The notes: a model not told the origin generated them from the sequence alone. Shown: positions 1 to 10,193, numbered from the stretch's first letter. The stretch is 42,681 bases of DNA from Pectobacterium brasiliense (GCF_013449685.1 NZ_JACDSF010000021.1:1-42681); one strand, 5' to 3'. Numbers and translations: made by a program.

Positions 1-56
1 AAAATCGTCGTATCGCGACACGCTCGGAAAAAACAGCCAGAAACTACCTGAGATAG
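1..56 (+). CDS. Possible 3' end of an upstream gene (partial)
   Basis: The first 56 bases read open in frame 3 and end in TAG, giving a basic 17-residue tail. The base composition here is less AT-rich than the sequence that follows, which fits the end of an upstream gene, perhaps another lipopolysaccharide gene. It is too short to identify and the frame choice is an inference. Confidence 0.3.
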   Translation, partial: NRRIATRSEKTARNYLR

Positions 57-206
57 GATAGGATCTAAAAAAATATAAAAAATTCAAACCCATATGACTA
101 ACGAAATAAAAATACAACACTAAATCACGTTTGCATTTATGCAAATAAAATTCACACTACAGACTATATTTATGATAACGTCATATTATACAATAGAGAA
201 TAGTAT

Positions 207-1190
207 ATGAAAATATATTTCGTAGAATGGAATGCAAGTTATGAAAATTTAATGATTGATTCTTTAAAAGATAAATTTGAAATTATCGGATTACACAAAT
301 TAACACGACACTATAATAAAATTAACAAATATCTTTTAAAGAATAACATAAGCAATTATTGGCTTTCAAAAATTCATGCAGGGATAAAATTAAAAAAAAT
401 AAAAAATGAAGATTTATTTATTTGCAATGGTTTCAGTGTGTTAGGTATCATTGACATGGTTAAAACTATAGAGTGTAATAAGATATTAATCTTAAGAGAT
501 ACAATAGAAAAATTAAACCATGAAATGAAAATCAATAAAAAATGGTTAAGAGAAAATGAAGATTATATAGCACGGGTTAAGCCACACTTTAGTCATATTT
601 ATAGTTTTGATATAAATGATTGTAAGAAGTATGACCTTATATATTTACCTCAATTTTTACCATATCAATACAATGAAATGATAAAAATATCATTAAAAAA
701 CAAAATTAGTAGTAGTAGTAAAAGCTGTTATTTTATTGGCATGTATAACTCACATAGACAAAAGGTAATAGAGAATGTTTATACGTTAATGCAAAAAAAT
801 TATTTTGATACAAATTTTCATCTTATTGACAAAGAAAAAAAGGCAAAAAACTACCCTGAGTTTTGTAAAAACATTCCCCTAACTTATTGTGAAAATATAG
901 AGACATTGCAGAAATCAGATATAATATTAGAAATTAATAATATATCTCAAGAAGGTATAACCCTACGATCAATTGAGTGTTTGATTTTTAATAAAAAGCT
1001 TATTACAACCAATAAGGCCATAAAAAAATCTGATTTTTATCATCCAAATAGAATTTTTATATTAGATGAAGATGATCCTTTACGTATCCCGAGCTTTTTG
1101 CTAAACGAATCACCTCCAGTTGAAAATGAATTATTAAAAAAATATAGTTCAGATACTATGTTAGAAACCATCTTAAAAAATTATAAATAA
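207..1190 (+). CDS. Putative lipopolysaccharide/capsule biosynthesis protein (glycosyltransferase-like)
   Basis: A 327-residue protein encoded by very AT-rich DNA, unlike the housekeeping genes after 3487. A purine-rich GAGAAT lies just before the ATG. There is no signal peptide or membrane span. The C-terminal third (about residues 230-290, including EINNISQEGITLRSIECLIF and then KKLITTNKAIKKSDFYHPN) resembles the region found in small sugar-transfer or capsule/LPS biosynthesis proteins, where a Glu/Arg-containing helix follows the nucleotide-sugar fold. That resemblance, and the position a few genes upstream of waaA, suggest a role in building the LPS outer core. The acceptor, donor and exact family are unknown. 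Low GC content is typical of horizontally exchanged LPS genes. Confidence 0.6.
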   Translation: MKIYFVEWNASYENLMIDSLKDKFEIIGLHKLTRHYNKINKYLLKNNISNYWLSKIHAGIKLKKIKNEDLFICNGFSVLGIIDMVKTIECNKILILRDTIEKLNHEMKINKKWLRENEDYIARVKPHFSHIYSFDINDCKKYDLIYLPQFLPYQYNEMIKISLKNKISSSSKSCYFIGMYNSHRQKVIENVYTLMQKNYFDTNFHLIDKEKKAKNYPEFCKNIPLTYCENIETLQKSDIILEINNISQEGITLRSIECLIFNKKLITTNKAIKKSDFYHPNRIFILDEDDPLRIPSFLLNESPPVENELLKKYSSDTMLETILKNYK

Positions 1191-1241
1191 TAATCTCAAA
1201 ACACAATTACAATATATTTTCTGAATTAAATTAATAATTAT

Positions 1242-2224
1242 TATACTCGTAATCACTGAAGATGCTTGATTTTACCCAGCATAGAGACCATGTTCTCCGT
1301 TGTAAAAATATTTATTACCGACGAACAGAAAGCTGAACTTGAACACCTTCATGACACAACTCTTAATGGCCATGTTCGTGAGCGCATCAAAGCTGTCCTT
1401 CTTGCCTCCGAAGGCTGTACCTCGGCCATGATTGCGCATGCACGAAACGACGGTAAACCAGCACATCAACGATTAAGTCAATACACATAAACTCAAGCCT
1501 GAAAATGGCGGGCCTGCAAATCGCCTTGATTTCTAAAAAAATACATTTTAATCAGCCTGTTATATGAACATTTATTCCATCATACCCACGAAATAGTGAC
1601 GTATGCCGAACAGCATTGCGCTATCCAGTTCAGTATTCTCGGTATGAACAAGTGGCTGCATCGCCAAGGTTTTACCTACAAAAAACTGGCAGGCATACTG
1701 CATAAATTCGACGAGGAAAGGCAGAAGCAGTTCATTGAATCTTATGAAGATTTAAAGAAAACGGCGGGAAGCCGAACTTGGCTGAATATTTTGGGTGCGC
1801 TGAATCTGAACGATATTGGCAGCACGATCATTCATGATTACAAAACGATTAATGACTACAACATTGCCCGCTTTTTCATTGAGATACACAAACATTATCC
1901 CGATTACCGACAAAGAATTCATGTCATTCTGGACGGAGCGGGTTATCACTGAACGCAGTTGATTAAAGACAGGGCGTGCATAGTGAATATAGAACTTCAC
2001 TATTTACCACCATACAGCCCGAACCTGAACGCAATAAACGGTTGTGGAAAGTGATGAACGAGTATACATGGAATAATCGCTATTTTGAAAAAACGCGCGA
2101 ATTTCGGGATGCGATATTCAATTTTTTCTCAAACACGCTACCAGAAATAGCGGACTCACTGGCGTCCAGAATTAACGATCGTTTTCAGGAGGTCAAACCT
2201 GCGTCTTGAGGTTTATTGGGTATA
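1242..2224 (+). mobile_element. Decayed IS630-family insertion sequence
   Basis: The element is about 983 bp. Both ends carry TA, the target duplicated by IS630/mariner elements. The left 30 bases (from 1242) match the reverse complement of the right 30 bases (ending 2224) at about 20 positions, so the terminal inverted repeats are still visible but diverged. Inside is a broken transposase gene. It lies between two AT-rich LPS genes and both flanks look intact, so it probably landed between them. It should be immobile. Confidence 0.8.
1290..2209 (+). pseudogene. IS630-family transposase, multiply disrupted
   Basis: Fragments of one transposase can be followed in order. The N-terminal helix-turn-helix part starts near 1290 and contains RIKAVLLASEGCTSAMI. 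A frame change near 1440 leads into a stretch with HETTVNQHIND and a stop. A middle piece from about 1635 contains GMNKWLHRQGFTYKK, and the segment before the stop at 1950 contains HVILDGAGYH. The catalytic-region motif ELHYLPPYSPNLN follows at about 1990-2030. A last frameshift near 2040 leads to the C-terminal tail that ends at 2209. Between KKTAG and SRTWLN about 33 codons that normally hold the first catalytic Asp are missing. The enzyme cannot be active. Confidence 0.85.
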
Positions 2225-2262
2225 TAATCTAATAGATTCCTTTAATTTTATTGGTATAAAAA

Positions 2263-3189
2263 ATGATGATTTTTATTTATGCTCCAAGCTATGATATGAA
2301 TAATGGTGGTACAGTAGTACTTCATAGATTATGTCATATATTGAATGAGATAGGTGGATGTGAGTCATATCTCATCAAGACATCATCACACAAGCATAAA
2401 AGATCTTTTTTTAGATATTTCATGAAAAAACATTTTCGCTTTAAAAATAAAAATAATTACAAAACAAACATTAACTGGAATACTCCTATTTGGGATAAAT
2501 ATAATTATCCCAAGGACAGTGTCATAATATATCCTGAAATAATCAACGGCAATCCATTAGGAATAAAAAATGTGGTGCGCTGGTTTCTACACCAGCCTGG
2601 ATTCCACACAAACGAGGTTAGTTATTCATCTGGTGAGTTATATTTTAAGTTTAACTCGGCTATTAATGATTTTTATTATCCCTGTTCAAAAACCTCATCA
2701 AATGAAATGAAAGTAATCTATTACCCTATTGATATTTACAACAAAAAAAACGATCACAGCAAAACTCACAACAGAGACATCCCATCATGTCATATGATAA
2801 GAAAAGGAACGCACAAAAAGCACATACACAGTGAACAATCCATATCTTTAGATGGGCTAGAGCATGAAGAGATTGCCGATATATTCATAAGATCGAGAAA
2901 ATTCTTTTGTTATGACGATTATACGGCTTATTCTATATTCGCGGTATTGTCTGGCTGCGAATCAATTGTTATACCAGATGAAGAAACAAGCATTGATGAT
3001 TGGTATCCCAACATTGAAGATCGATACGGCATTGCCTATGGCTTGAGTGACGAACAAAGAGAATGGGCATTCAAGACCAAACATAAGGTTTTAGAACACA
3101 TTATTAACGAGCACAAAAAATCTCAACGAAACGTTGAGATTTGCCTGGAAGAAATTATTCAATATTTCAACCTAAAACGGAAAAAATAA
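2263..3189 (+). CDS. WavQ-like putative LPS core glycosyltransferase
   Basis: A 308-residue soluble protein in AT-rich DNA. The N-terminus (IFIYAPSYDMNNGGTVVLHR) looks like the start of a GT-B type glycosyltransferase, where a glycine-rich loop follows the first strand. The C-terminal part (YDDYTAYSIFAVLSGCESIV, then PDEE) resembles the donor-binding region of WavQ-type proteins from Vibrio and enterobacterial LPS core clusters. It lies upstream of waaA, as expected for a core gene. The middle of the protein (about residues 160-190) is poorly conserved and rich in His and Lys. The WavQ-type call is from memory of the family and should be treated as tentative. The transferred sugar is unknown. 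Confidence 0.6.
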   Translation: MMIFIYAPSYDMNNGGTVVLHRLCHILNEIGGCESYLIKTSSHKHKRSFFRYFMKKHFRFKNKNNYKTNINWNTPIWDKYNYPKDSVIIYPEIINGNPLGIKNVVRWFLHQPGFHTNEVSYSSGELYFKFNSAINDFYYPCSKTSSNEMKVIYYPIDIYNKKNDHSKTHNRDIPSCHMIRKGTHKKHIHSEQSISLDGLEHEEIADIFIRSRKFFCYDDYTAYSIFAVLSGCESIVIPDEETSIDDWYPNIEDRYGIAYGLSDEQREWAFKTKHKVLEHIINEHKKSQRNVEICLEEIIQYFNLKRKK

Positions 3190-3486
3190 AAAAAGAAAAC
3201 TCTATTCCATATCCCCCATTTTTTTTGGATAGACATCACATTTTTATCGATACCTTCGTAAGTGAAACTATGGCATAAGTGAAACTATGGCAATAGCAAA
3301 AAAACCTGGAAGTAAGCTCACAAAGTGATAACAATTCTGTTTTTGTTGCGAACAGCAAATTCATTCCATATCTGAGATAATGGGAAAAAGTCACGAGCGT
3401 AAAAAATTGACGTAAACCATTATCATAGCCTTATCCTCACGAACCCGATAAAATCATCCCAGCGATAACCAATAACAGTAGACCTT
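3190..3486. other. Intergenic region upstream of waaA
   Basis: No gene is visible in these 297 bases. The first half is AT-rich and contains a 17-base tandem duplication (3259-3292). A TTGACG hexamer at 3407-3412 could serve as a -35 element for waaA, but no good -10 follows at normal spacing. The change from AT-rich to balanced composition occurs here and marks the edge of the variable LPS region. Confidence 0.5.
3259..3292. repeat. 17-base tandem direct repeat
   Basis: The 17-base unit TAAGTGAAACTATGGCA occurs twice back to back (3259-3275 and 3276-3292) with no mismatch. It lies in a non-coding stretch between an LPS gene and waaA. It is probably a replication-slippage duplication. No function is implied. 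Confidence 0.85.
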
Positions 3487-4764
3487 ATGTTACAAACTCT
3501 CTACACCATCATCCTGTACCTCATCCAGCCGTTGATTTGGCTTCGCCTGTGGCTTCGTGGCCGTAAGGCTCCTGCCTATCGTCGGCGCTGGGGTGAACGT
3601 TACGGCTTTTGTGCAGAGAAGGTTAAACCAGACGGTATCATGCTGCATTCGGTGTCGGTGGGGGAAACGCTGGCCGCCATTCCTTTAGTGAGAGCGCTGC
3701 GCCATCGTTACCCCAATCTGCCGATCACAGTCACCACCATGACGCCAACCGGTTCGGAGCGCGTGCGTTCAGCGTTTGGCGACACGGTCTATCACGTTTA
3801 TCTGCCTTATGATTTACCCTGTGCCCTGAAGCGTTTTTTTGACCAGGTTCGTCCAAAAATCGTCATTATTATGGAAACCGAGCTGTGGCCAAATCTGATC
3901 GCGGAACTGCATAAACGCGACATTCCGTTGGTTATTGCCAATGCCCGACTGTCCGAACGCTCTGCGGCGGGTTACAAAAAGATCGGCAAACTGATGCGCC
4001 ATATCTTGCAGCGCATTACCCTCGTCGCTGCACAGAATCAGGAAGATGGTAATCGATTTATCGATCTTGGTCTGAGGCGCTCCAGCCTGAAAGTGACTGG
4101 CAGCCTTAAATTTGATATTTCCGTGACGCCAGAACTGGCAGCACGAGCCATTACATTGCGTCGACAATGGGCGCCACACCGTCCGGTATGGATAGCCACC
4201 AGTACGCACGAAGGTGAAGAAGCGATCGTTCTGGCCGCTCACCGACAGTTGCTTGCCACCTACCCTGATTTATTATTGATTCTTGTACCTCGCCACCCAG
4301 AACGTTTCTCCACCACGCAGGCGTTAGCAGAAAATTTGGGATTCACCTACACGCTGCGCAGCAGTGGTGAACAGCCTCCTGCAAACACGCAGGTGGTTAT
4401 CGGGGATACCATGGGCGAGCTGATGCTGTTGTACGGCATTGCCGATTTAGCGTTTGTCGGTGGAAGCTTAGTTGAACGAGGCGGGCATAATCCGCTAGAA
4501 GCGGCAGCGCATGCTATCCCAGTATTGATGGGGCCACACACGTTCAATTTTAAAGACATCTGCAACAAACTCGATCAAGCTGACGGTTTGATTACCGTGA
4601 CCGATGCAGAGTCACTTGGAAGAGAAGTGGGAAAACTGCTCGCTGACGAAGACTATCGCCTCTACTATGGTCGACACGCCGTGGAAGTGTTACACCAAAA
4701 TCAGGGTGCACTACAGATGCTGCTTACGCTACTGGAACCTTATTTACCCCAGCGGACACAGTAA
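3487..4764 (+). CDS. waaA: 3-deoxy-D-manno-octulosonic acid (Kdo) transferase WaaA
   Basis: WaaA transfers Kdo from CMP-Kdo to the lipid IV-A precursor at the inner face of the cytoplasmic membrane, the first committed step of LPS inner-core assembly. The 425-residue length equals the E. coli enzyme. Residues 1-22 form the hydrophobic N-terminal membrane anchor, followed by a basic stretch. The motif HSVSVGE at 54-60 places the proposed catalytic base at Glu60. The C-terminal half contains the GT-B donor-site region (FVGGSLVERGGHNPLEAAAH). In enterobacteria the enzyme is bifunctional and adds two Kdo units. coaD follows after 39 bases, so the two are probably co-transcribed, as in E. coli. 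Confidence 0.97.
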   Translation: MLQTLYTIILYLIQPLIWLRLWLRGRKAPAYRRRWGERYGFCAEKVKPDGIMLHSVSVGETLAAIPLVRALRHRYPNLPITVTTMTPTGSERVRSAFGDTVYHVYLPYDLPCALKRFFDQVRPKIVIIMETELWPNLIAELHKRDIPLVIANARLSERSAAGYKKIGKLMRHILQRITLVAAQNQEDGNRFIDLGLRRSSLKVTGSLKFDISVTPELAARAITLRRQWAPHRPVWIATSTHEGEEAIVLAAHRQLLATYPDLLLILVPRHPERFSTTQALAENLGFTYTLRSSGEQPPANTQVVIGDTMGELMLLYGIADLAFVGGSLVERGGHNPLEAAAHAIPVLMGPHTFNFKDICNKLDQADGLITVTDAESLGREVGKLLADEDYRLYYGRHAVEVLHQNQGALQMLLTLLEPYLPQRTQ

Positions 4765-4791
4765 AGCAGCCGCTACCGAGACAGTAAATGA

Positions 4792-5292
<501 letters not shown>

Positions 5293-5297
5293 AGGAA

Positions 5298-6287
5298 TTA
5301 TTTTTTCTTTGAATATAGATAAACCGTAAAATAAAAACGCAGGGCATACCAAAAATCATTAAATGACGTCATTCCCTTGAATAAATTTCCGCCAATGCCC
5401 GTCACGATAAATTTTTCAGCTATCTGCTGCCGAACATCAGGCAATGATATCTTTTTACGCAAAAGCCCAAATAAATGGCGACTCTCTCGATTGGCATGAC
5501 GAATTAACGCTTTATTTAAAGCAACGTTATCTTTGTTCTGAGCTGCGAGAGAAATCAGCCCCTGCATGATATCAATATAGCTGTTTGCTCTGCGGGCTAT
5601 TTTCTCAATTGATGATGACTTTGTGATTGAATGCGTATTACCAACGCGATAACCATAACTCATCTTTTCACAGAAACCGACTCGCTTGGTTACCAGCGCT
5701 AAATTCGCCGTCCATAGAATGTCTTCATGCATCATATCTGGAATAAAACTTAAATTGTTCAATGAGATAATATTGCGACGTATGAGCTGCAACCAGGCAA
5801 AGTGGCACCATTCATTATGTTTTACACCCCGAATAATCCATTCATCGCCGCTGATTACCTCACCCCATGGCTGCTGCGTCTGAATAGGTTTTTTTACTTC
5901 TTGCTCCGGATTTTCATTAAACTTGAAGCCATTACCTATCAAAAGATCGAGGCGTTGTTCCTTAGCTTTTTCGAGCCACGCTGATAGCGTATCTTTTTCC
6001 AACCAGTCATCACCATCAACAAATGCAATCCACTCTCCATTCGCGTGCCGAATCCCTGTATTTCTCGCTTCCGACAATCCTTTATTTTCCTGGCTTACAA
6101 CAATCAAATTCGTAGCCGATTTGCCTATCTCATTCAATTGCACAAGGCTGCCATCGGTGGAACCATCATTGACTGCAATAATTTCAAAAGAGACATTATC
6201 CTGAGCAAGCAACGATGAAAAAAGAGGCTGAATAAACTCTTCGCAGTTATATATCGGAACAATGACGCTGATATCCACACGACTCAT
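5298..6287 (-). CDS. Family 2 glycosyltransferase (LPS core, putative)
   Basis: A 329-residue GT-A protein. The N-terminus (SVIVPIYNCEEFI) and NDGSTDGS (about residues 40-48) form the nucleotide-sugar binding part. AFVDGDDW (about 88-95) contains the DxD-type metal and sugar-nucleotide motif. MHEDILW (about 185-191) is the usual ED motif holding the catalytic base. The last 25 residues are aromatic and basic, so membrane association is plausible. Its place between coaD and mutM, near waaA, matches glycosyltransferases that some enterobacteria keep beside waaA for LPS core extension; E. coli lacks a gene here. Donor and acceptor cannot be deduced. It converges on coaD with 5 bases between the stop codons. 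Confidence 0.88.
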   Translation of the reverse strand: MSRVDISVIVPIYNCEEFIQPLFSSLLAQDNVSFEIIAVNDGSTDGSLVQLNEIGKSATNLIVVSQENKGLSEARNTGIRHANGEWIAFVDGDDWLEKDTLSAWLEKAKEQRLDLLIGNGFKFNENPEQEVKKPIQTQQPWGEVISGDEWIIRGVKHNEWCHFAWLQLIRRNIISLNNLSFIPDMMHEDILWTANLALVTKRVGFCEKMSYGYRVGNTHSITKSSSIEKIARRANSYIDIMQGLISLAAQNKDNVALNKALIRHANRESRHLFGLLRKKISLPDVRQQIAEKFIVTGIGGNLFKGMTSFNDFWYALRFYFTVYLYSKKK

Positions 6288-6343
6288 AATGCCCTCTGAA
6301 AATTTTTATATTTAGGCTATAACACTGAAAAAGAAAAATAGGA

Positions 6344-7153
6344 TTACTTCTGACAGCGGCGACAGAAAAATGTGCTGCGCTGTCCATGCTTCGCGGTTTC
6401 GATCAATGTTCCGCATGTCCGACAAGGTTCACCGTTGCGGCCATAGACTCGCAGCTCCTGCGCGAAATACCCGGGTTTACCGTCTGATTGCAAAAAGTCA
6501 CGCAGTGTTGTGCCCCCCTGCTCAATCGAAAGCTGTAGCACCTGTTTAATCACGCCCACCAATACGGTTGCGTCATTTTCATTTAGCGATCCAGCAGCTC
6601 TGTCAGGATGGATACCCGCAGCAAACAGCGATTCGCTCGCGTAAATATTGCCTACGCCAACGACGACTTTGTTATCCATAATCCATTGTTTGATTGCCGT
6701 CTTTTTACCACGTGATGCCTGATAAAGATAATCGGCAGAGAATTCCGCCTCTAACGGCTCAGGGCCCAAGTGCGCCAATACAGAACAAGTTTCAGGATTA
6801 TCCGTCCACAGCCAGGCACCAAAACGCCGGGGATCGGTGTAACGCAGCACCTTACCGCTGTCCATCACCAAATCAACATGGTCGTGCTTCTCCGGCTCGC
6901 TATATTCCGGTAACACCCGCAGGCTGCCAGACATGCCAAGATGCACAATAAGCCAGCCACGCGTGAGTTCAATTAGCAGATATTTTGCCCGCCGACGCAC
7001 ACTGAGCACCGGCTCATCGCTCAGCGAAAGAATCTCAGCCGATACCGGCCAGCGCAAACGCGTGTTCCTCACTTCCGCATAAAGGATGGTGTGATCGACG
7101 AGATACGGTGAAATCCCCCGACGACTGGTTTCAACCTCAGGTAATTCAGGCAT
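6344..7153 (-). CDS. mutM: Formamidopyrimidine-DNA glycosylase (Fpg)
   Basis: MutM removes 8-oxoguanine and ring-opened purines from DNA and nicks the abasic site by beta,delta-elimination. The mature N-terminus PELPEVE provides the catalytic Pro (residue 2) and Glu3. An internal NIYASE motif belongs to the helix-two-turn-helix region. The C-terminus carries the zinc finger, with Cys pairs in CRTCGT and CRRCQK and the basic loop between them. The 269-residue length is normal. In E. coli mutM directly follows rpmG, but here the DUF6880 gene lies upstream (stop at 7181, 27 bases from this start), so the two are probably in one transcript. Confidence 0.97.
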   Translation of the reverse strand: MPELPEVETSRRGISPYLVDHTILYAEVRNTRLRWPVSAEILSLSDEPVLSVRRRAKYLLIELTRGWLIVHLGMSGSLRVLPEYSEPEKHDHVDLVMDSGKVLRYTDPRRFGAWLWTDNPETCSVLAHLGPEPLEAEFSADYLYQASRGKKTAIKQWIMDNKVVVGVGNIYASESLFAAGIHPDRAAGSLNENDATVLVGVIKQVLQLSIEQGGTTLRDFLQSDGKPGYFAQELRVYGRNGEPCRTCGTLIETAKHGQRSTFFCRRCQK

Positions 7154-7180
7154 ATCTTATCTCCTTAGAAAGGACACACA

Positions 7181-8554
7181 TTATTGCAAACGCTGCCAGA
7201 ATGAATATTTCCGGCCATGTTGCTGCTTAAGCTGTGCCTGATAATCCGTCCACGCCAATAACGGCGCGTAATCCGCAACTTGTGAGTCTAGAGCATCCAA
7301 TTCGCGATAATAATTTGCAGCATGATCGTAGGCCTTACTCCGGCCAGCAGATAAAATATCGTTGAGTAGCAGACGATAACAAATCACTTCAGCTAAAGGG
7401 CATTCCGCATCATGAAATTGATTTGCCCAACCCAACAATACACCGAAGAAGACATTGAGTGACTCCCAATGAGCAAGCAGTTGTGCTGATGCTTGCCCAT
7501 AATCATTCAGTGCCAACAGTGTATCAATTCTGGACGGAACATCTCCCATCGCCAACGCATGGGTAGCCGCCTGATTCTGTAACGTTTCTCGTTCCGTCTC
7601 ATCTTGCAAGACGGCAAGCAGTGCTTGTAGCCGAGTATAATCAGGACGTTGCTGATAAGCTTCACGCCGTAACGTCAAGAGTGCGTCTTGATCGCCAAGT
7701 TGAACATAGGCTTTATCCAGCAATGCCCTGCGCTTTTCTTCGGCATGCCCCTCAAAAGGCTTTGATAACCATTTCAGTGCCGACTGTGCGTCATTGATCG
7801 ACAGACAGAACTCCACAATGTGGAGCTTTTGCAATTCATTCGGCTTTGGGGAACCCAAGAGGATAGATCGCTCAAATAGGGCAACATCTTGCAGAGCTTG
7901 CGCCACCCCAGAAATACCGAGAGTGGCATGCGCAGCACGAAAGTTATATTCCTTGTGCGGTGCAGAGGCCAAGGCAGCAGCATATTCACGTTCAAAGTCC
8001 TGCGCCAGTTGCCGCAACTCTGGCTCGGTAAGTAACGTGCCACTTTGTGCAATCAAATCATCCCATGCGGCATAATCGTTCTCATCATGCCGTTTTTTTA
8101 CCTCATCAGGCCAATTCCACGTCTTTCCACCTTGTGCTCGCCACTGGCTTGCGGCCTTAACCCATACCGAAAGCGCCGCCACATACGCCTCGCCAATAGC
8201 CCCATCGGAATCATCCACGCGCTCATAAACACGAACATGGGTGGACATCAGTGCGTCAATCAGTGCAAATGCTTTTTCCGGTGCGTCGTCGATCAGATAA
8301 CCGATATCACCCACCAGTGCCTCAAGCTCCATAGCAAAGCCATGACTCTGATAATAATCAATAAATCGTTTACCACGAGCAATAGATGCAATACGTTCTT
8401 TCAGCGATTTTCCCTGCTTCACCGTATCCTGCCGATACAACAGCGTTTCAATACGCTGGTCTACCTTTGGATCTAAACCATAAATCGCTTCGATCAAAAG
8501 TAAGAGCTGCGTCTGTGGTGTCGCTAACAAAAGCTGGTGTAATGTCGAATCCAT
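7181..8554 (-). CDS. DUF6880 family protein
   Basis: A 457-residue, mostly alpha-helical protein with no signal peptide or membrane segment. The N-terminal half carries the pattern I associate with DUF6880: an arginine-rich ERIASIARGKRFIDYYQS segment (about residues 54-71) and then VRVYERVDDSDGAIGEAYVA (about 107-126). The second half consists of helical repeats resembling tetratricopeptide-type arrays (about 185-420), suggesting a protein-protein or RNA scaffold. The function of the family is not known to me. The gene separates mutM from rpmG, which are adjacent in E. coli, so it was inserted into or retained in a conserved operon. Codon use looks like that of the surrounding genes. Confidence 0.8.
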   Translation of the reverse strand: MDSTLHQLLLATPQTQLLLLIEAIYGLDPKVDQRIETLLYRQDTVKQGKSLKERIASIARGKRFIDYYQSHGFAMELEALVGDIGYLIDDAPEKAFALIDALMSTHVRVYERVDDSDGAIGEAYVAALSVWVKAASQWRAQGGKTWNWPDEVKKRHDENDYAAWDDLIAQSGTLLTEPELRQLAQDFEREYAAALASAPHKEYNFRAAHATLGISGVAQALQDVALFERSILLGSPKPNELQKLHIVEFCLSINDAQSALKWLSKPFEGHAEEKRRALLDKAYVQLGDQDALLTLRREAYQQRPDYTRLQALLAVLQDETERETLQNQAATHALAMGDVPSRIDTLLALNDYGQASAQLLAHWESLNVFFGVLLGWANQFHDAECPLAEVICYRLLLNDILSAGRSKAYDHAANYYRELDALDSQVADYAPLLAWTDYQAQLKQQHGRKYSFWQRLQ

Positions 8555-8650
8555 ATTTTCATTACCGGATGGTTGTAGAAGCCAGAGCCCAGAAAATTGG
8601 CATAATGCAAAAAGGGATACAAGGGGAAGAATTAGAAAATAAGCTCGAAA

Positions 8651-8676
8651 AAAAACCCGACCAAGGCCGGGTTTTC
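8651..8676 (-). terminator. Rho-independent terminator after rpmBG
   Basis: On the minus strand a GC-rich hairpin (AACCCGGCC, short loop, GGTCGGGTT) is followed by a run of T, just downstream of the rpmG stop at 8692. It should end the rpmB-rpmG transcript and separates it from the DUF6880-mutM pair. Confidence 0.85.
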
Positions 8677-8691
8677 ATCAAGAAGCAGAAA

Positions 8692-8862
<171 letters not shown>

Positions 8863-8870
8863 TCAGTTCC

Positions 8871-9128
<258 letters not shown>

Positions 9129-9172
9129 TCAGCTCGAGCTTCGTATAGGGTTTGGCCGCCTCGTCAGGCTTT

Positions 9173-9239
9173 AGAGCCCATCTCAGCAACTTCACTGAAA
9201 AGACTCTGTCATCAGGATAAACCTGCTGAGATAGGCTCT
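9173..9239 (-). repeat. 16-base imperfect inverted repeat in the rpmB upstream region
   Basis: AGAGCCCATCTCAGCA (9173-9188) and TGCTGAGATAGGCTCT (9224-9239) are complementary at 15 of 16 positions across a 35-base spacer. In the rpmB transcript this would make a long stem about 70-130 bases before the start codon. It has no U-tract, so it is not a simple terminator. It could be a regulatory leader structure or the remains of a dispersed repeat. Confidence 0.75.
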
Positions 9240-9344
9240 TAACGCCACACCCAAGATTCTCAAAGGTGGCGTAGTATACGCTCTGAAGCGTAAGTGCTCA
9301 AGTCCCGAACAGCTAAAGATCCCATTGGATCGCGGAAATATCTG

Positions 9345-10010
9345 TTAAATCCAGCCGCGTTCAGCAAAAGAAACGTATTCGCCATGCCCAATGACCAAAT
9401 GATCGAGCACACGGATCTCCATTAACAGACAGGCTTTAACAATCTGTTCGGTTATCGCACGGTCAGCCTGACTCGGCTCCGCTTTTCCGGATGGATGATT
9501 ATGCGCCAGTATTAACGCGGCAGCATTGGCTTTTAGCGCTTCACGCACGATCTCACGCGGGTGGACTTCCACGCTGTTAATCGTACCAACAAACATCTCC
9601 TGATGGCGAATAACGTGGTGCTGATTGTCTAAAAACAGGACTAAAAAGACCTCGCGTTCACGTCGAGACAATAGCAGTTGCAGATATTGTCGCGTTGCTT
9701 CTGGGTTTAGCATGGCATCTTCTTTCGCCAAGCGAGAGAAAAACAGCCGCCGCGACAGCTCTGCGATCGCCTTGATTTGCGTATATTTTGATATTCCTAC
9801 CCCTCTGGCATGATGAAACGCGGACTGGTCAGCCGTCATCAACTGATATAACGACCCAAACTGCACCAACAAGCCCTCTGCCAACTGCATCACATGCACG
9901 CCTGGCAACCCAGTGCGTAAAAAAATCGCCAGCAATTCGGCATCTGTCAGCGATTCCGCCCCTAAGCGCACCAGCTTTTCACGCGGTGCCAATCCCTTTT
10001 CCCAGCCCAT
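9345..10010 (-). CDS. radC: RadC family JAB domain protein (YicR)
   Basis: A 221-residue protein with an N-terminal helix-hairpin-helix region ([14 protein letters not shown], then [17 protein letters not shown]) and a C-terminal JAB/MPN metalloprotein domain. The metal motif HNHPSG-x-A-x-PS-x-AD lies near residues 170-183 and an upstream Glu in EVHPREI completes the site. RadC was once linked to DNA repair; its biochemical role is unsettled. GTG at 10011-10013 could extend it by one codon. The ATG at 10008-10010 is preferred because GGAG lies 6 bases before it. It is divergent from coaBC, as in E. coli. Confidence 0.93.
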   Translation of the reverse strand: MGWEKGLAPREKLVRLGAESLTDAELLAIFLRTGLPGVHVMQLAEGLLVQFGSLYQLMTADQSAFHHARGVGISKYTQIKAIAELSRRLFFSRLAKEDAMLNPEATRQYLQLLLSRREREVFLVLFLDNQHHVIRHQEMFVGTINSVEVHPREIVREALKANAAALILAHNHPSGKAEPSQADRAITEQIVKACLLMEIRVLDHLVIGHGEYVSFAERGWI

Positions 10011-10156
10011 CACCTTCTCCCTATACCGCTCGACGGCATCATGTCACGCCCGTAAAAACCGGACGACACCAGCGATAAAAGGCTGCGAAGCGCTTCGCAA
10101 TCTTCTTAGGGAAGCCACGGTAACCATCTTAAGATTCCTATCTGACTGCAAGGTTA

Positions 10157-10165
10157 TGGTAAAAT
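10157..10165 (+). promoter_or_regulatory. Extended -10 promoter of coaBC
   Basis: TGGTAAAAT at 10157-10165 fits the extended -10 pattern TGnTAnAAT-like element. Transcription would begin near 10172, which rules out the ATG at 10164 as the coaBC start and supports the ATG cluster at 10194-10202. Confidence 0.6.
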
Positions 10166-10193
10166 GGCGCATCTTCTGACTTTCAATCGGACC

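Noticed and set aside
10164-10193. Upstream ATG extending coaBC by 10 codons
   Set aside because: It overlaps an extended -10 element, and the family N-terminus fits the ATG cluster at 10194-10202.
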